Source: Phocoena phocoena
Lineage: Eukaryota > Chordata > Mammalia > Artiodactyla > Phocoenidae
Assembly (NCBI RefSeq): GCF_963924675.1
Contig: NC_089222.1
Location: forward strand, 7,818,501-7,882,500
Direction: 5' to 3'
DNA length: 64,000 bases
Numbering within the stretch: the stretch's first letter is position 1; every line of letters starts with the position of its first letter. Below are positions 48,076-59,971 of the stretch, one piece after another. The translations under genes and the position numbers were made by a program. The notes below the pieces were generated by a model. The model did not search any database. It saw only the letters and a program-made list of their open reading frames with translations, and was not told the origin of the DNA.

Positions 48076-50084
48076 CCTTTCTGGGGCTCATGCCATGATT
48101 TAAGAAATACTAAAGAATAATATATACAATTTGAGTTTTTTGCCATGGGCATATGTTGTTACCTGACCAAAAAAAAAAAAATTAATGTTGACATTTAAAA
48201 GATTTTTTTAAATGAAAGGACATTAAGGGAACATGCAGTCTCATTAACAGGAAGGAATAGACTTTGTTTCCAGTTCTCTGCATACTTGCCAGCCGCCCAG
48301 CCGTGAAAGCACCAAAGCCATCTACTACCTGACAATCCCTCCAGGTGTGTACAGCTGCTATTCAATCCTAAGCACACAGTCTCTGTATAACTGCTTATTT
48401 CCTGCAGATGTACAAGGAAGGTAATGCTGAGACAGATTGTAGAGTTTCCTTCATATCCCAGGGATCCCTGGCAGACCATTTCAGAGAAATTGAAATAGGA
48501 CAGCATCCTCCACTACTGGTGGCTGTCTAGGGTCATGTGAAGGCGACTGAAGTTTCCACTTGCCTCTAGTGTTGCAAATTACCTAAAACCCCTACCAAGT
48601 TGACTGTATCTTAGAATAAAGAGATTTTGTTCAATCCAATGAAAATGCATCATTTTAATTTGTACATAAGTAAAAGCCTGAGTGTGGAGCAACAGGAAAG
48701 GAAAAATAAACCTGACTTTTGACAATATCAGGGACAAGCAGGGTTCCTAACTTTGGATGGATAACAAAAAATGTATTCTGCAAAGGACACATTTGGGAAG
48801 CATTTCGCTCATAAATTCATCATGCTAGTTGGAATTCTAATGTAGACTCAGCTTTTCCATGATTGCAGTGAGCAGTGTTAAATTATTCCATTCACCTCTC
48901 TGGGTCACATTCACCATCCAAAAAATCAAGCTCCCATCTATTCCAATGATCCTGTAAGCAAATCAACAGGCGATATAGAAGGCTGCCATACAAAATTAGA
49001 TGTTCTGATGGAGGGACCACCTAAAATCTACACTGCAATAACATACCACTTGGAATGGAAGAAAAGCAAATCTGCTGCTGATATGAAGGCTGCTGAATAG
49101 AATAATAGTGTGTCTGATTCACTGTCACAAAATGTAAAATGCAGGAGAAAAAAGAGGAGCCAAGAAAGGCAAAAATCATTATCTTCAAACTTGAAAAGAA
49201 TTGGACTCATAAATTCCTCTTCTCCTGCTATCCATCAAAGATTAAAATACTTTCATCTCATTGCTTGCACCACATCAATGTGTTTAATGCCATACAGGGA
49301 ACGAGTCTGAAATCCAGCAGCTAATGCTCACAGCTCATCCTGGAGTATGAACGGGAAGAAGGGGAAAGGGTAATTTATTTGGTTTAAGAAAAATATCTAT
49401 CCTCTTGACTCCAAATAATTTCCTCCAGAAATATAGAGAAGGTGCAGATATAAAATATACAAAGAAAAACATACATAGAATCAGTAAAAAGCAAAATCAT
49501 TACCCAGCAGCACATGAGAGTAGCTCCTTTCACTGTCCCCTCAATTCAGCTGACAGCTTCACAACCTCCTGGGCAGCAATGGTGGTGGTATCACACCCTC
49601 ACCTCCACATCAAGGGTTCACCAGGAGTTTCAAGGGTCTCATCCCCAGTGCCTCCACCCCACCTCGACCTCCAACAAATGCCTGGGGTCAAGCCTCTTCA
49701 TCTCTCAGACTCCAGCTGTCCCACTCTATCTCCTTACTTCAAATGTCATCTCCCACAGGACTGAGTTGGCTCCTCGAGTATAGATGTTTGTGGCTTCCCT
49801 TAAGGGTCTGTCTCCTTCTGCAGTTATAAGCCACTGGCATGTAAACAGACAGCAACCTAAAGACTGGCTTTATTGGCTCCCAGGTATTTCCAAAAAAATG
49901 TTTTTACTAGTTGCCAGCATTTAAGTATCATGAAGACTCACATAAAAAATGAGATTTCAGGCTTCTTCTTAAAACTTGGGATATCTGGTAATACAGGGTT
50001 CATACACTAGAAAAACCATCTGTGGGCATGGAGTCTCTGCTACCTTCCTTAGAAGTCACCACAGTCACTATTCAGTCAGAGTCC
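48076..50084. other. Unassigned DNA, about 2 kb
   Basis: No gene supported. An A-run is at 48170-48181. A possible L2-like bit at 49715-49775 underlies the 119-codon frame at 49405-49764. Confidence 0.4.
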
Positions 50085-50285
50085 CTCTTTTACATTACCT
50101 TCCTGGCCTCTGCATGTACTCTGTGACCTACGACCTACAATACTAAACTCTTTATCATAGCTTTCCAAACCCTTCACAATGTCGTTCCAACTTAGATATG
50201 CCAGGCCTGATTTCCACCCACACCACCTTCATAAACACCTGCTACCACCACAAAACATGCCTCTGTGCTTATTTCCATGCTGGCT
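50085..50285 (+). mobile_element. L2-like ancient LINE fragment (probable)
   Basis: CCAAACCCTTCACAATGTCGTTCC ... ACACCTGCTACCACC ... TGTGCTTATTTCCATGCTGG in the order of an L2 3' region. Confidence 0.45.
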
Positions 50286-50865
50286 TTTTTTTTGATATAT
50301 TGGCATATAGTTGATTTACAATGGACTTGGAGATTATCATACTGAGTGAAGTAAGTCAGACACAGAAAGACAAGTGTCATAGGATATCTTTTATATGTGG
50401 AACCTAAAAAATGGGTACAAACAAACTTATTTACAAAACAGATATAGAGTCACAGATATAGAAAACAAGATTATGGTTACCAGGGAGGAAAGGGAGGTGG
50501 AGGGATAAATTAGGAGACTGGGATTGACATATACACACTACTATATATAAAATAGATAACTAATAAGGACCTACTGTATAGCACAGGGACCTCTACTCCA
50601 TACTCTATAATGGCTTATATGGGAAAAGAACCTAAAAAAGAATGGATGTAAGTATATGTATAACTGATTCACTTTGCTGTACAGCAGAAACTAACACAAT
50701 ATTATAAATCAACTACAATCCAATAAAAATTTTTTAAAAAACAATGTTGTGTTAGTTTCAGTTGTACAGCAAAGTGATTCAGTTATATATACATGTGTAT
50801 CTACTTTTTTTCCATTCTTTTCCCATTCAGGTTATTACAGAATATTGAGCAGAAATCCCTGTGGC
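50286..50865 (-). mobile_element. Antisense L1 tail, split by a sense L1 tail
   Basis: The antisense tail starts at 50286 (TTTTTTTTTGATATATTGGC) and stops at 50325 with ACAATG. It resumes at 50741 with CAATGTTGTGTTAGTTTCAG ... CCATTCAGGTTATTACAGAATATTGAGCAG. A sense L1 lies between. Confidence 0.88.
50326..50740 (+). mobile_element. 5'-truncated L1 inside an antisense L1 tail
   Basis: It begins in GACTTGGAGATTATCATACTG and ends CAATCCAATAAAAATTTTTTAAAAAA. A short ACAATG repeat marks both sides. Confidence 0.88.
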
Positions 50866-51170
50866 TTTTATGCTGAGTCCCCTCCTTATCGTTGTCTTGC
50901 CTTACAGAATCCATTACTCAGTCACTATGAATCAACTCAAATTATGTCACCTGTTTATCATCTTCCCCAATCTCTTTCCCTAGAACTCTCACCACTACCA
51001 TTTCCATAACATTACTGGAGCAATTGCCAAAATGTATTTACAATGTTAATGGTCAGTATCCCCAAACTTTGTCAGGAATAGTGTCACATCTTATTTTCTC
51101 CATGGAATCTAGCATAAGTATGGCCAGTAGTGGATGTTCTAAGAATATTTGTTCAAATAAAAGTAGATAC
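50866..51170 (+). mobile_element. L2-like fragment (probable)
   Basis: A C/T-rich L2-like order, with CCATGGAATCTAGCATAAGTATGG near the 3' part. Weak match. Confidence 0.35.
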
Positions 51171-52054
51171 CAAGGACCATGGCTGGGAGGCTAACGTTAT
51201 TGCACACCTCCCCACACGCCTCTTCCTTCAAAGGAAAGAGGCCAAGGGGAAACAGCTGTAGTATGTTGCTCCAAGATCTCCCTAAAACGCGAGGATGGTC
51301 CCACTAAGATCCCTGACCCATGTCTTTGAATATAATGGTATGGAGATAATTTCACCTTAAACACCTAGTTATCTGAGAATGACTTGGTTGCGGCTCTTTT
51401 CCCCGCTGCCAAGCAGAAAACTGCGTAATTCCTGGAGGCAATAGACTGCCAGCCAAAGGTTCCTACGTGGTCTGGTGGGGGGATGGGGTGGGGGCTGGGT
51501 TGGCCAGGAGCAGGTTTTGTGCAATTCTCTCTACGACCCCGTCACTAGCAAGCCACACTGCCATTCTCTGCAACTAGAATGGACTCAACTCTTGTAATGT
51601 TGTTCTGCTGAGACAAGAATTGGGATCGTCACAACCATAGCGTTAAAAACGTTATAGGCTTCATAAAAACAATCACATCAGCTATAAAGCGGTAGGTGAT
51701 CAAGGTTGCACTCCACTCTCATCATAACTCGGTTTGACATGCCTGGATGGAGAAACAAATTACAGGTAATTCCTAGCCCACCTTCCATTACAGTGGGAAA
51801 TGACACATTGCAGACTGCCACAGTGGTAAAGAGAGAATAAATGTTTTTCAAATGATAGGAAATAAGACTGGAAAAGAGATTGCCGGATAGATTGAGATAA
51901 TGGTTTCTGAGAATTGGAGTCATCACAAAACTGTTCTGGGGAATATGGGGTTCAGAAAGATTAGCTGAAGCACATTGGTACTCATGCCCCTCATTTATTA
52001 TGGAAATAGCATATACTCTAGAATCTCTCACATCTTCAGTTGTCCAAGGTCAAG
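51171..52054. other. Unassigned DNA
   Basis: No gene or repeat recognised. A G-rich tract is at 51475-51500. Confidence 0.4.
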
Positions 52055-52305
52055 CTGCTGGGTCACTGAATACATACCTATGACCTTGAGCAAGATCCAA
52101 TCTCTTTGCATGAAAAAAAATGTTTATGTCTTCATCTGGAAAAAAACAAAACAAACAAAGAAAAAAGGCAATAGGAATCCTGCTACTGAAACTACTGCTG
52201 CTTAAATTCAGGAGTCCTTTTAAGGGTTAAATAAGACAATGGATACGCAATAATTAACCTAATGCCTGGAAGACAGCAGATTCTAAATAAATCAATGTTC
52301 GTGAC
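52055..52305 (+). repeat. MIR-like SINE
   Basis: TGGGTCACTGAATACATACC ... GACCTTGAGCAAGATCCAATC ... TTAAATAAGACAATGG ... AATGCCTGGAAGACAGCAG in MIR order. An A-rich insertion lies in the middle (52139-52168). Confidence 0.65.
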
Positions 52306-52782
52306 CTTCCTCTACCCACACCTCTGAAGTTTTCTGCCATTCAAGGTAAACTACCTCCCAAGTCCCACACTCACACACACACACAAACACAGAACTCCTC
52401 TATCTGCACCCCATCACACACCTTATCCTTTCTCTTGCTTTGTCCACTGCATAGGCAACCCACTGGATGTGTGGAGGTATATGTACTAAGGTTTTATACA
52501 GTGAGCTTCTATCTGCTATCATGCCAGAGTAAGGTCAGATATATAAAGTTGTGCTTAAGGATATTAAACACACACACACAAACACATCAGGAACTTTAAA
52601 GACCTCACAAGTGAGACTCAAGGTAGAGTGATTCAAATGCCCCCAGGCATCATCTTTCTTCTTCTGGGGACTCCTTAAAAAATGACTTGGAAATGCCCTG
52701 TCATGTCTCGCTGCACTGCCTTGATCACTGCTAACAGATCATGGAACCATTTGGAAGCTGATGAGGTATAAGTATTATGGTT
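52306..52782. other. Unassigned DNA with CA tracts
   Basis: CA tracts at 52370-52389 and 52569-52581. No gene recognised. Confidence 0.5.
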
Positions 52783-52797
52783 CAAAACTCAGTGACA

Positions 52798-53055
52798 ACC
52801 AAATGTAAAATAGATAGCTAGTGGGAAGCAGCTACATAACATGGGGAGATCAGCTCTGTGCTTTGTGACCTAGAGGGGTGGGATAGGGAGGGTGGGAGGA
52901 AAACGCAAGAGGGAGGGGATATGGGGATATATGTATACATAGTGTAGATTCACTTTGTTACACAGCAGAAACTAACACAACATTGTAAAGCAATTATACT
53001 CCAATAAAGATGTTAAAAATAAATAAATAAATGTTAATAAATGTAAAAAAAACCC
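52798..53055 (+). mobile_element. 5'-truncated L1 tail of the L1-C 3'UTR type
   Basis: AGTGGGAAGCAGCTACATAAC, GGTGGGATAGGGAGGGTGGG and CCAATAAAGATGTTAAAAATAAATAAATAAATG. It is flanked by 15-bp repeats with one mismatch (52783-52797 and 53056-53070). Confidence 0.94.
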
Positions 53056-53070
53056 CAAAAGTCAGTGACA

Positions 53071-53880
53071 CAGGTATTACAGTGACAGATGGCACAGCCA
53101 GGTCAAAAAGCAGAGGGAGGTAGAGGGCTGCCTGACTAGCACAAGTCTTATTAATGTAGAGTGACTTTTAATCTGGTGACTGTCCGAAAAAGTTAAACCA
53201 ATTTCATAAATCAGCAATGGGGGAAAAATATTTTAATGACAATTACAGACTGGGAAATGTAGACAGCAGGGTGGTGGTGATCCCTACCCTGTCCCACTCG
53301 GTAGGTATCCTAGTCATTGGACCCTTTCCCTCAAAGGAGTGTTCATGAATTTTTTTTTATTTGGGGGCAGGGGCACAGCCCCACAGAATAAACTTGTTTC
53401 CCTTGCTGGGTGTTCTCCCTAGGTGGATCCATGTGATAAAATTCCAAGCAGAGAAAGCTGGGGGAAGTGACAAGCCAGGCACTGTGCCCTTGTGTTCTAA
53501 CTGGCATTTATGCCTTAAGAAAAGCTTGGTATCTAATTGCACAGAATTGCTCTGTCTAGCTGGACATTCCTTCAGCCATGCAAGAACTTCCACATGGATG
53601 CCTCCTCTTCTATCTCCCTGACTTCCTTGAAATCCCCACTTCTCCCATCTTTCCCAACTGCTAACTCTCCCCCAGCAGTTAACAAGGTCCAGTCTCCTCT
53701 GGGTCATGGAAACTTTCAGGCCTGAAATGAGGCTTTTTGGCCCAGAAATATTCATTTCTGGTCCTGGGTAAAAGGCAGTGGAATGGATTTCACACCAATG
53801 TGCAGTGACAGAAAAAAAGACCAACTCCAGGGTGCCATTTGCTTTTTGACTGGTTTATCCTTAGCTTTTGTTATCTACAG
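53071..53880. other. Unassigned DNA
   Basis: The 155-codon minus-strand frame (53357-53824) and two overlapping plus-strand frames have no domain and no splice pattern I could support. Confidence 0.4.
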
Positions 53881-53893
53881 ACTTCAGACATCT

Positions 53894-54157
53894 AACAAGG
53901 ACCTACTGTATAGTACAGGGAACGCTACTCAATATTCTGTAACACCCTATATGGAAAAAGAATCTGAAAAAGAATGGATACATATATATGTACAACTGAT
54001 TCACTTTGCTGTACACCTGAAACTAACACAATATTGTAAATCAACTATACTCCAATAAAATTTTTTTAAAAAAGAACATGAAAACGAATAAGCAAGTGTG
54101 GATGTGTTCCAGAAAGACCTGTGTTGATGGCAATTAAATTTGAATCTGATATAAAAA
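53894..54157 (+). mobile_element. 5'-truncated L1 tail with a probable 3' transduction
   Basis: L1 sequence (ACAAGGACCTACTGTATAG ... CTCCAATAAAATTTTTTT) to 54074, then about 83 bp that is not L1, with ATTAAA at 54133-54138 and a short A run at 54153-54157. A perfect 13-bp duplication ACTTCAGACATCT (53881-53893, 54158-54170) encloses both parts. The extra segment was therefore inserted together with the L1. Confidence 0.88.
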
Positions 54158-54170
54158 ACTTCAGACATCT

Positions 54171-54848
54171 TATTTTTCAAGGGTTAATTATCTACCAATA
54201 ACTATTGAAGTCCGTATGTAAGATTCCCACTTCCCCAGCTACCATTTCTCTGTGGACCTTATTTTGGTAAACACACATCCACATCTATATGGATGCCCTT
54301 CCCATGTTCGAGGCATCATGCAATAACTCCATTACATTGCATCTTCCCATCCGAGGGAAGTCCAACTTTAATGGGGTGCACCATAAAATAAGGGTAGGGG
54401 CAGGCTGTTAGCTGGGCAGGTGTAGAGCATAGCTGTTAGCCCAGCTCTATATCTGAAGAAAGAAGACTGAATGCAGGCTCAGAGTGACAGAAGGGCCCAA
54501 GGTGAAGTAGATAGGGCCAGCTCAGGTCTGTTGGCTTGGGACAGGAAGTTGATGTCCTCGTAATGGCAAGCTTCAGTTGCTCCCTCAGCCAAATCATTCT
54601 TAGTACCATCCAGGAACTTCCCCAGGATATAGGAAAAGGGAAAAAAAACTACTTCCAACCAACAATTCTGGTTCAATGTTTTCAAATTTTTACTAGGCTA
54701 AAATTTCCTTCGCTACAGACCCACTTGTGGCTAAAAGTCTGGACTAAAGCTTGGCCTCCTGGGAAGGGAGTAGGAAAATGGAAGAAACCATACTGGGTTT
54801 CCTCTAATGTCAATCCTTGTTACAGTAATTAGTATCAGTAAGCATAAC
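54171..54848. other. Unassigned DNA
   Basis: No gene or repeat recognised. Confidence 0.4.
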
Positions 54849-54864
54849 CTGATAGAGTTGTCAA

Positions 54865-55160
54865 ACATGGACGTAGAGAACGGACGTATAGCCACCAAGA
54901 GGGAAAGGGGGTATGGGATAAATTGAGAGAATGAGATTGACATATATACACTACTATGTATAAAATAGATAACTAATGAGAACCTACTGTATAGCACAAG
55001 GAATGCTACTCAATGCTCTGTAGTAACTTAAATAGAAAGGAAATCCAAAGAAGAGGAGATATATGTATATATATGGCTGATTCACTTTGCTGTACAGCAG
55101 AAGCTAACATAACATTGTAAAGCAACTATACCCCAATAAAAATTAATTTTTTAAAAAAAG
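54865..55160 (+). mobile_element. 5'-truncated L1 tail
   Basis: ATATATACACTACTATGTATAAAATAGATAAC, TTCACTTTGCTGTACAGCAGAAG and CCCCAATAAAAATTAATTTTTTAAAAAAAG. It is flanked by 16-bp repeats with one mismatch (54849-54864 and 55161-55176). Confidence 0.94.
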
Positions 55161-55194
55161 CTGACAGAGTTGTCAAGTACAGATAAGACTAACT

Positions 55195-55722
55195 CTGATC
55201 TCTGTTTCTATGAGTTCAGCATTTTTAGATTCCACATACAAGTGAGATCACACAATATTTGTCTTTCTCTGTCTGACTTATCTCACTTACCATAATGCCC
55301 TAAGGTCCCTCCATGTTGTCACAAGTGGCTCGATTTCCTTATTTCTCATAGATGAAAAATATTCTTTTGTGTGTGTATATATATATAACTTCTTTGTCCA
55401 TTCATTCACTGATGGACTCAAGTTGTTTCCATATCTTGGTAATTGTGAATAATGTGGAATAAAAATGGGAGTGGAGATATCTTTTTGATATCCTGTCTTC
55501 ATTTCATTTAGATCTATACCCAGAATGGGATTGCTGGATCATACTGTTAGTTATATTTTTAATTTCTTGAGGAAACTTCATACGGTTTTCTATAGGGGCA
55601 GAACCAACTTATATTCCCACCAACAGTGCACGAGGATTTCCTTTTCTCCTTATCCTCAACACTTGTTATCACTTGTCTTTTTGATGACAGCCATTCTGAT
55701 AGGTGTGAGGTATATATATCAT
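55195..55722 (-). mobile_element. Older L1 fragment (end of ORF2)
   Basis: The antisense order includes TTTTTAGATTCCACATACAAGTGAG, TGTCTTTCTCTGTCTGAC, CTTCTTTGTCCATTCATTCACTG, GGATTGCTGGATCATACTG, TAATTTCTTGAGGAAACTTC, CCACCAACAGTGCACGAGG and GACAGCCATTCTGATAGGTG. It is more diverged than L1-C and L1-C lies next to it. Confidence 0.82.
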
Positions 55723-55730
55723 TGTGTTTT

Positions 55731-56098
55731 ATTTTTAACATCTTTATTAGAGTATAATTGCTTTACAATAGCGTGATAGTCTCTGCTTTATAACAAAGTG
55801 AATCAGTTATACATATACATATGTTCTCATATCTCTTCCCTCTTGCGTCTCCCTCCCTCCCACCCTCCCTATCCCACCCCTCTAGGTGGTCACAAAGCAC
55901 CGAGCTGATCTCCCTGTGCTATGCAGCTGCTTCCCACTAGCTATCTATTTTACGTTTGGTAGTGTATATATGTCCATGACACTCTCTCACTTTGTCACAG
56001 CTTAGCCTTCCCCCTCCCCATATCCTCAAGTCCATTCTCTAGTAGATCTGTGTCTTTATTCTTGTCTTACCCCTAGGTTCTTCATGACATATTTTTTC
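55731..56098 (-). other. L1-C 3'UTR
   Basis: The minus strand reads CTAAGAAAAAATATGTCATGAAG ... AGGGGTGGGATAGGGAGGG ... CTAATAAAGATGTTAAAAATAAAAC. It is the reference for the L1 tails at 15035 and 52798. A G-rich stretch is at about 55835-55880 (complement). Confidence 0.88.
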
Positions 56099-59000
56099 TT
56101 AGATTCCATATATGTGTGTTAGCATACAGTATTTGTCTTTCTCTTTCTGACTTACTTCACTCTGTATGACAGACTCAAGGTCCATCCACATCACTACAAA
56201 TAACTCAATTCCGTTTCTTTTTATGGCTGCGTAATATTCCATTGTATATATGTGCCACATCTTCTTTATCCATTCATCCAATGATGGAAACTTAGGTTGC
56301 TTCCATCTCCTGGCTATTGTAAATAGAGCTGCAATGAATATTTTCATACATGACTCTTTTTGAATTATGGTTTTCTCTGGGTATATGCCCAGTAGTGGGA
56401 TTGCTGGTTCATATGGTAGTTCTATTTGTATTTTTTTAAGGGACCTCCATACAGTTCTCCATAGTGGCTGTACCAATTCACATCCCCACCAGCAGTGCAA
56501 GAGTGTTCCCTTTTATCCACACTCTCTCCAGCATTCATTGTTTCTAGAATTTTTGTTGATGGCCATTCTGACCGGTGTGAGATGATATCTAATTGTAGTT
56601 TTGATTTGCATTTCTCTAATGATTAATGATGTTGAGCATTCTTTCATGTGTTTGTTGGCAATCTGTATATCTTCTTTAGAGAAATGTCTATTTAGGTCTT
56701 CTGCCTACTTTTGGATTGGGTTGTTTGTTTTTCTGATATTGAGCTGCATGAGCTGCTTGCAAATTTTGTAGATTAATCCTTTGTCAGTTGCTTCATTTGC
56801 AAATATTTTCTCCCATTCTGAGGGTTGTCTTTTGGTCTTGTTTATGGTTTCCTTTGCTGTGCAAAAGCTTTGAAGTTTCATTAGGTCCCATTTGTTTATT
56901 TTTGTTTTTATTTCCATTTCTCTAGGAGGTGGGTCAAAAAGGATCTTGCTGTGATTTATGTAATAGAGTGCTCTGCCTATGTTTTCCTCTAAGAGTTTGA
57001 TAGTTTCTGGCCTTACATTTAGGTCTTTAATCCATTTTGAGCCTATTTTTGTGTATGGTGTTAGGGACTGTTCTAATCTCATACTTTTACATGTACCTGT
57101 CAAGTTTTCCCAGCACCACTTATTGAAGAGGCTGTCCTTTCTCCACTGTACATTCCTGCCTCCTTTATCAAAGATAAGGTGACCATATGTGCGTGGGTTC
57201 ACCTCTGAGCTTTCTACCCTGTTCCATTGATCTATTTTTCTGTTTTTGTGCCAGTACCATACTGTCTTGATTACTGTAGCTTTGTAGTATAGTCTGAAGT
57301 CAGGGAGCCTTATTCCTCCAGCTCTATTTTTCGCTCTCAAGATTGCTTTGGCTATTTGGGGTCTTTTGTATTTCCATACAAATTGTGAAATTTTTTGTTC
57401 TAGTTCTGTGAAGAATGCCAGTGGTAGTTTGATAGGGATTGCATTGAATCTGTAGATTGCTTTGGGTAGTAGAGTCATTTTCACAATGTTGATTCTTCCA
57501 ATTCAAGAACATGGTATATCTCTCCGTCTATTTGTATCATCTTTAATTTCTTTCATCAGTGTCATAATTTTCTGCATACAGGTCTTTTGTCTCCTTAGGT
57601 AGGTTTACTCCTAGATATTTTATCCTTTTTTTTGCAATGGTAAATGGGAGTGTTTTCTTAATTTCACTTTGAGACATTTCATCATTAGTGTATAGGAATG
57701 CCAGAGATTTCTGTGCATTAATTATGTACCCTGCTACTTTACCAAATTCATTGATTAGCTCTAGTAGTTTTCTGGTAGCACCTTTAGGATTATCTATGTA
57801 CAGTATCATGTCATCTGCAGCCAGTGACAGCTTTACTTCTTCTTTTCCGATTTGGATTCATCTTATTTCCTTTTGTTCTCTGATTGCTGTGGCCAAAACT
57901 TCCAAAACTATGTTGAATAAAAGTGGTGAGAGTGGGCAACCTTGTCTTGTTCCTGACCTTGGTGGAAATGGTTTCAGTTTTTCACCATTGAGGATGACGT
58001 TGGCTGTGAGTTTGTCATATATGGCCTTTATTATGTTGAGGAAAGTTCCCTCTATGCCTACTTTCTGCAGGGTTTTTATCATAACTGGGTGTTGAATTTT
58101 GTCAACAGCTTTCTCTGCATCTATTGAGATGATCATATGGTTTTCATCCTTTAATTTGTTAATATGGTGTATCACGTTGATTGATTTGCATATATTGAAG
58201 AATCCTTGCATTCCTGGAATAAACCCCACTTGATCATGGTGTATGATCCTTTTAATGTGCTGTTGGAATCTGCTTGCTAGTATTTTGTTGAGGATTTTTG
58301 CATCTATGTTCATCAGTGATATTGGCCTGTAGTTTTCTTTCTTTGTGACATCTTTGTCTGGTTTTGGTATCAGGGTGATGGTGACCTCATACAATGAGTT
58401 TGGGAGTGTTCCCCCCTCTGCTATATTTTGGGAGGCTTTGAGAAAGATAGGCGTTAGCTCTTCTCTAAATGTTTGATAGAATTCGCCTGTGAAGCCATCT
58501 GGTCCTGGGCTTTTGTTTGTTGGAAGATTTTTAATCACAGTTTCAATTTCAGTGCTTGTGATTGGTCTCTTCATATTTTCTATTTCTTCCTGATTCAGCC
58601 TTGGCAGGTTGTGCATTTCTAAGATTTTGTCCACTTCTTCCAGGTTGTCCATTTTATTGGCATAGAGTTGCTTGTAGTAATTTCTCATGATCTTTTGTAT
58701 TTCTGCAGTGTCAGTTGTTACTTCTCCTTTTTCATTTCCTATTCTACTGATTTGAGTCTTCTCCGTTTTTTTCTTGATGAGTCTGGTAATGGATTACCAA
58801 TTTTGTTTATCTTCTCAAAGAATCAGCTTTTAGTTTTATTGATCTTTGCTATCGTTTCCTTCATTTATTTTTCATTTATTTCTGATCTGATCTTTATGAT
58901 TTCTTTCCTTCTGCTAACTTTGGGGTTTTTTTGTTCTTCTTTCTCTAATTGCTTTAGGTGCAAGGTTAGGCTGTTTATTCGAAATGTTTCCTGTTTCTTA

Positions 59001-59914
59001 AGGTGGGCTTTTATTGCTATAAACTTCCCTCTTAGAACTGCTTTTGCTGCATCCCATAAGTTTTGGGTCATCATGTCTCCACTGTCATTTGTTTCTAGGT
59101 ATTTTTTTATTTTCTCTTTGATTTCTTCAGTGAGCACTTCGTTATTAAGTAATGTATTGTTTAGCCTCCACGTGTTTTTATTTTTTACAGATCTTTTCCT
59201 GTAATTGATATCTAGTCTCATAGCACAGTGGTCGGAAAAGATACTTGATACAATTTCAATTTTCTTATATTTACCAAGGTTTGATTTGTGACCCAAGATG
59301 TGATCTATCCTGGAGAATGTTCCATGCACACTGGAGAAGGAAGTGTAACCTGCTGTTTTTGGATGGAATATCCTATAAATATCAATTAAATCTATCTGCT
59401 CTATTGTGTCATTTAAAGCTTCTGTTTCCTTATTTATTTTCATTTGGGATGATCTGCCCATTGGTGTAAGTGAGGTGTTGAAGTTCCCCTCTATTACTGT
59501 GTTACTGTCAATTTCCTGTTTTAAAGCTATTAGCAGTTGCCTAACATATTGAAGTGCTCCTATGTTGGATGCATATATATTTATAATTGTTATATATTCT
59601 TCTTGGATTGATCCCTTAATCATTATGTAGTGTCCTTCCGTGTCTCTTGTAACAGTCTTTATTTTAAAGTCTATTTTATCTGATATGAATATTGCTACTC
59701 CAGCTTTCTTTTGATTTCCTTTGGCATGGAATATCTTTTTCCATCCCCTCACTTTCAGTCTGTATGTGTCCCTAGGTCTGAAGTGGGTCTCTTGTAGACA
59801 GCAGATATATGGGTCTTGTTTTTGTATCCATTCAGCAAGCCTGTGTCTTTTGGTTGGAGCATTTAATCCATTCACATTTAAGGTAATTATCAGTGTATAT
59901 GGTCCTATTACCAT
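56099..59914 (-). pseudogene. L1-C ORF2, broken endonuclease/reverse transcriptase
   Basis: About 3.8 kb (some 1270 codons), normal for L1 ORF2. The start ATG is 59914-59912. The endonuclease has LNVNG, QETH and RIDH, but the GDFN site reads GNFN, so the Asp is now Asn. The reverse transcriptase (58688 to about 57540) has [17 protein letters not shown], motif A as [10 protein letters not shown] (Phe to Val) and motif [11 protein letters not shown]. Motif C reads AADD (57821-57810), not FADD. A stop after SEINEK (near 58865) and several frameshifts (near 57858, 57540-57484 and 56705-56500) break the frame. The Cys-rich end ([13 protein letters not shown]) is open to the stop at 56099. Confidence 0.93.
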
Positions 59915-59971
59915 TTTCTCAATTTGGGGTGTTTGTTTTTGTAGGTCCTTTTCTTGTCTTGTGTTTCCCAC

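Noticed and set aside
53357..53824. 155-codon minus-strand frame
   Set aside because: No domain, overlapping plus-strand frames of similar quality, and no promoter or splice support.
58865..59971. 368-codon frame as an intact host gene
   Set aside because: It is the endonuclease half of L1-C ORF2 with a stop at SEINEK, and its first 19 codons come from the ORF1-ORF2 linker.
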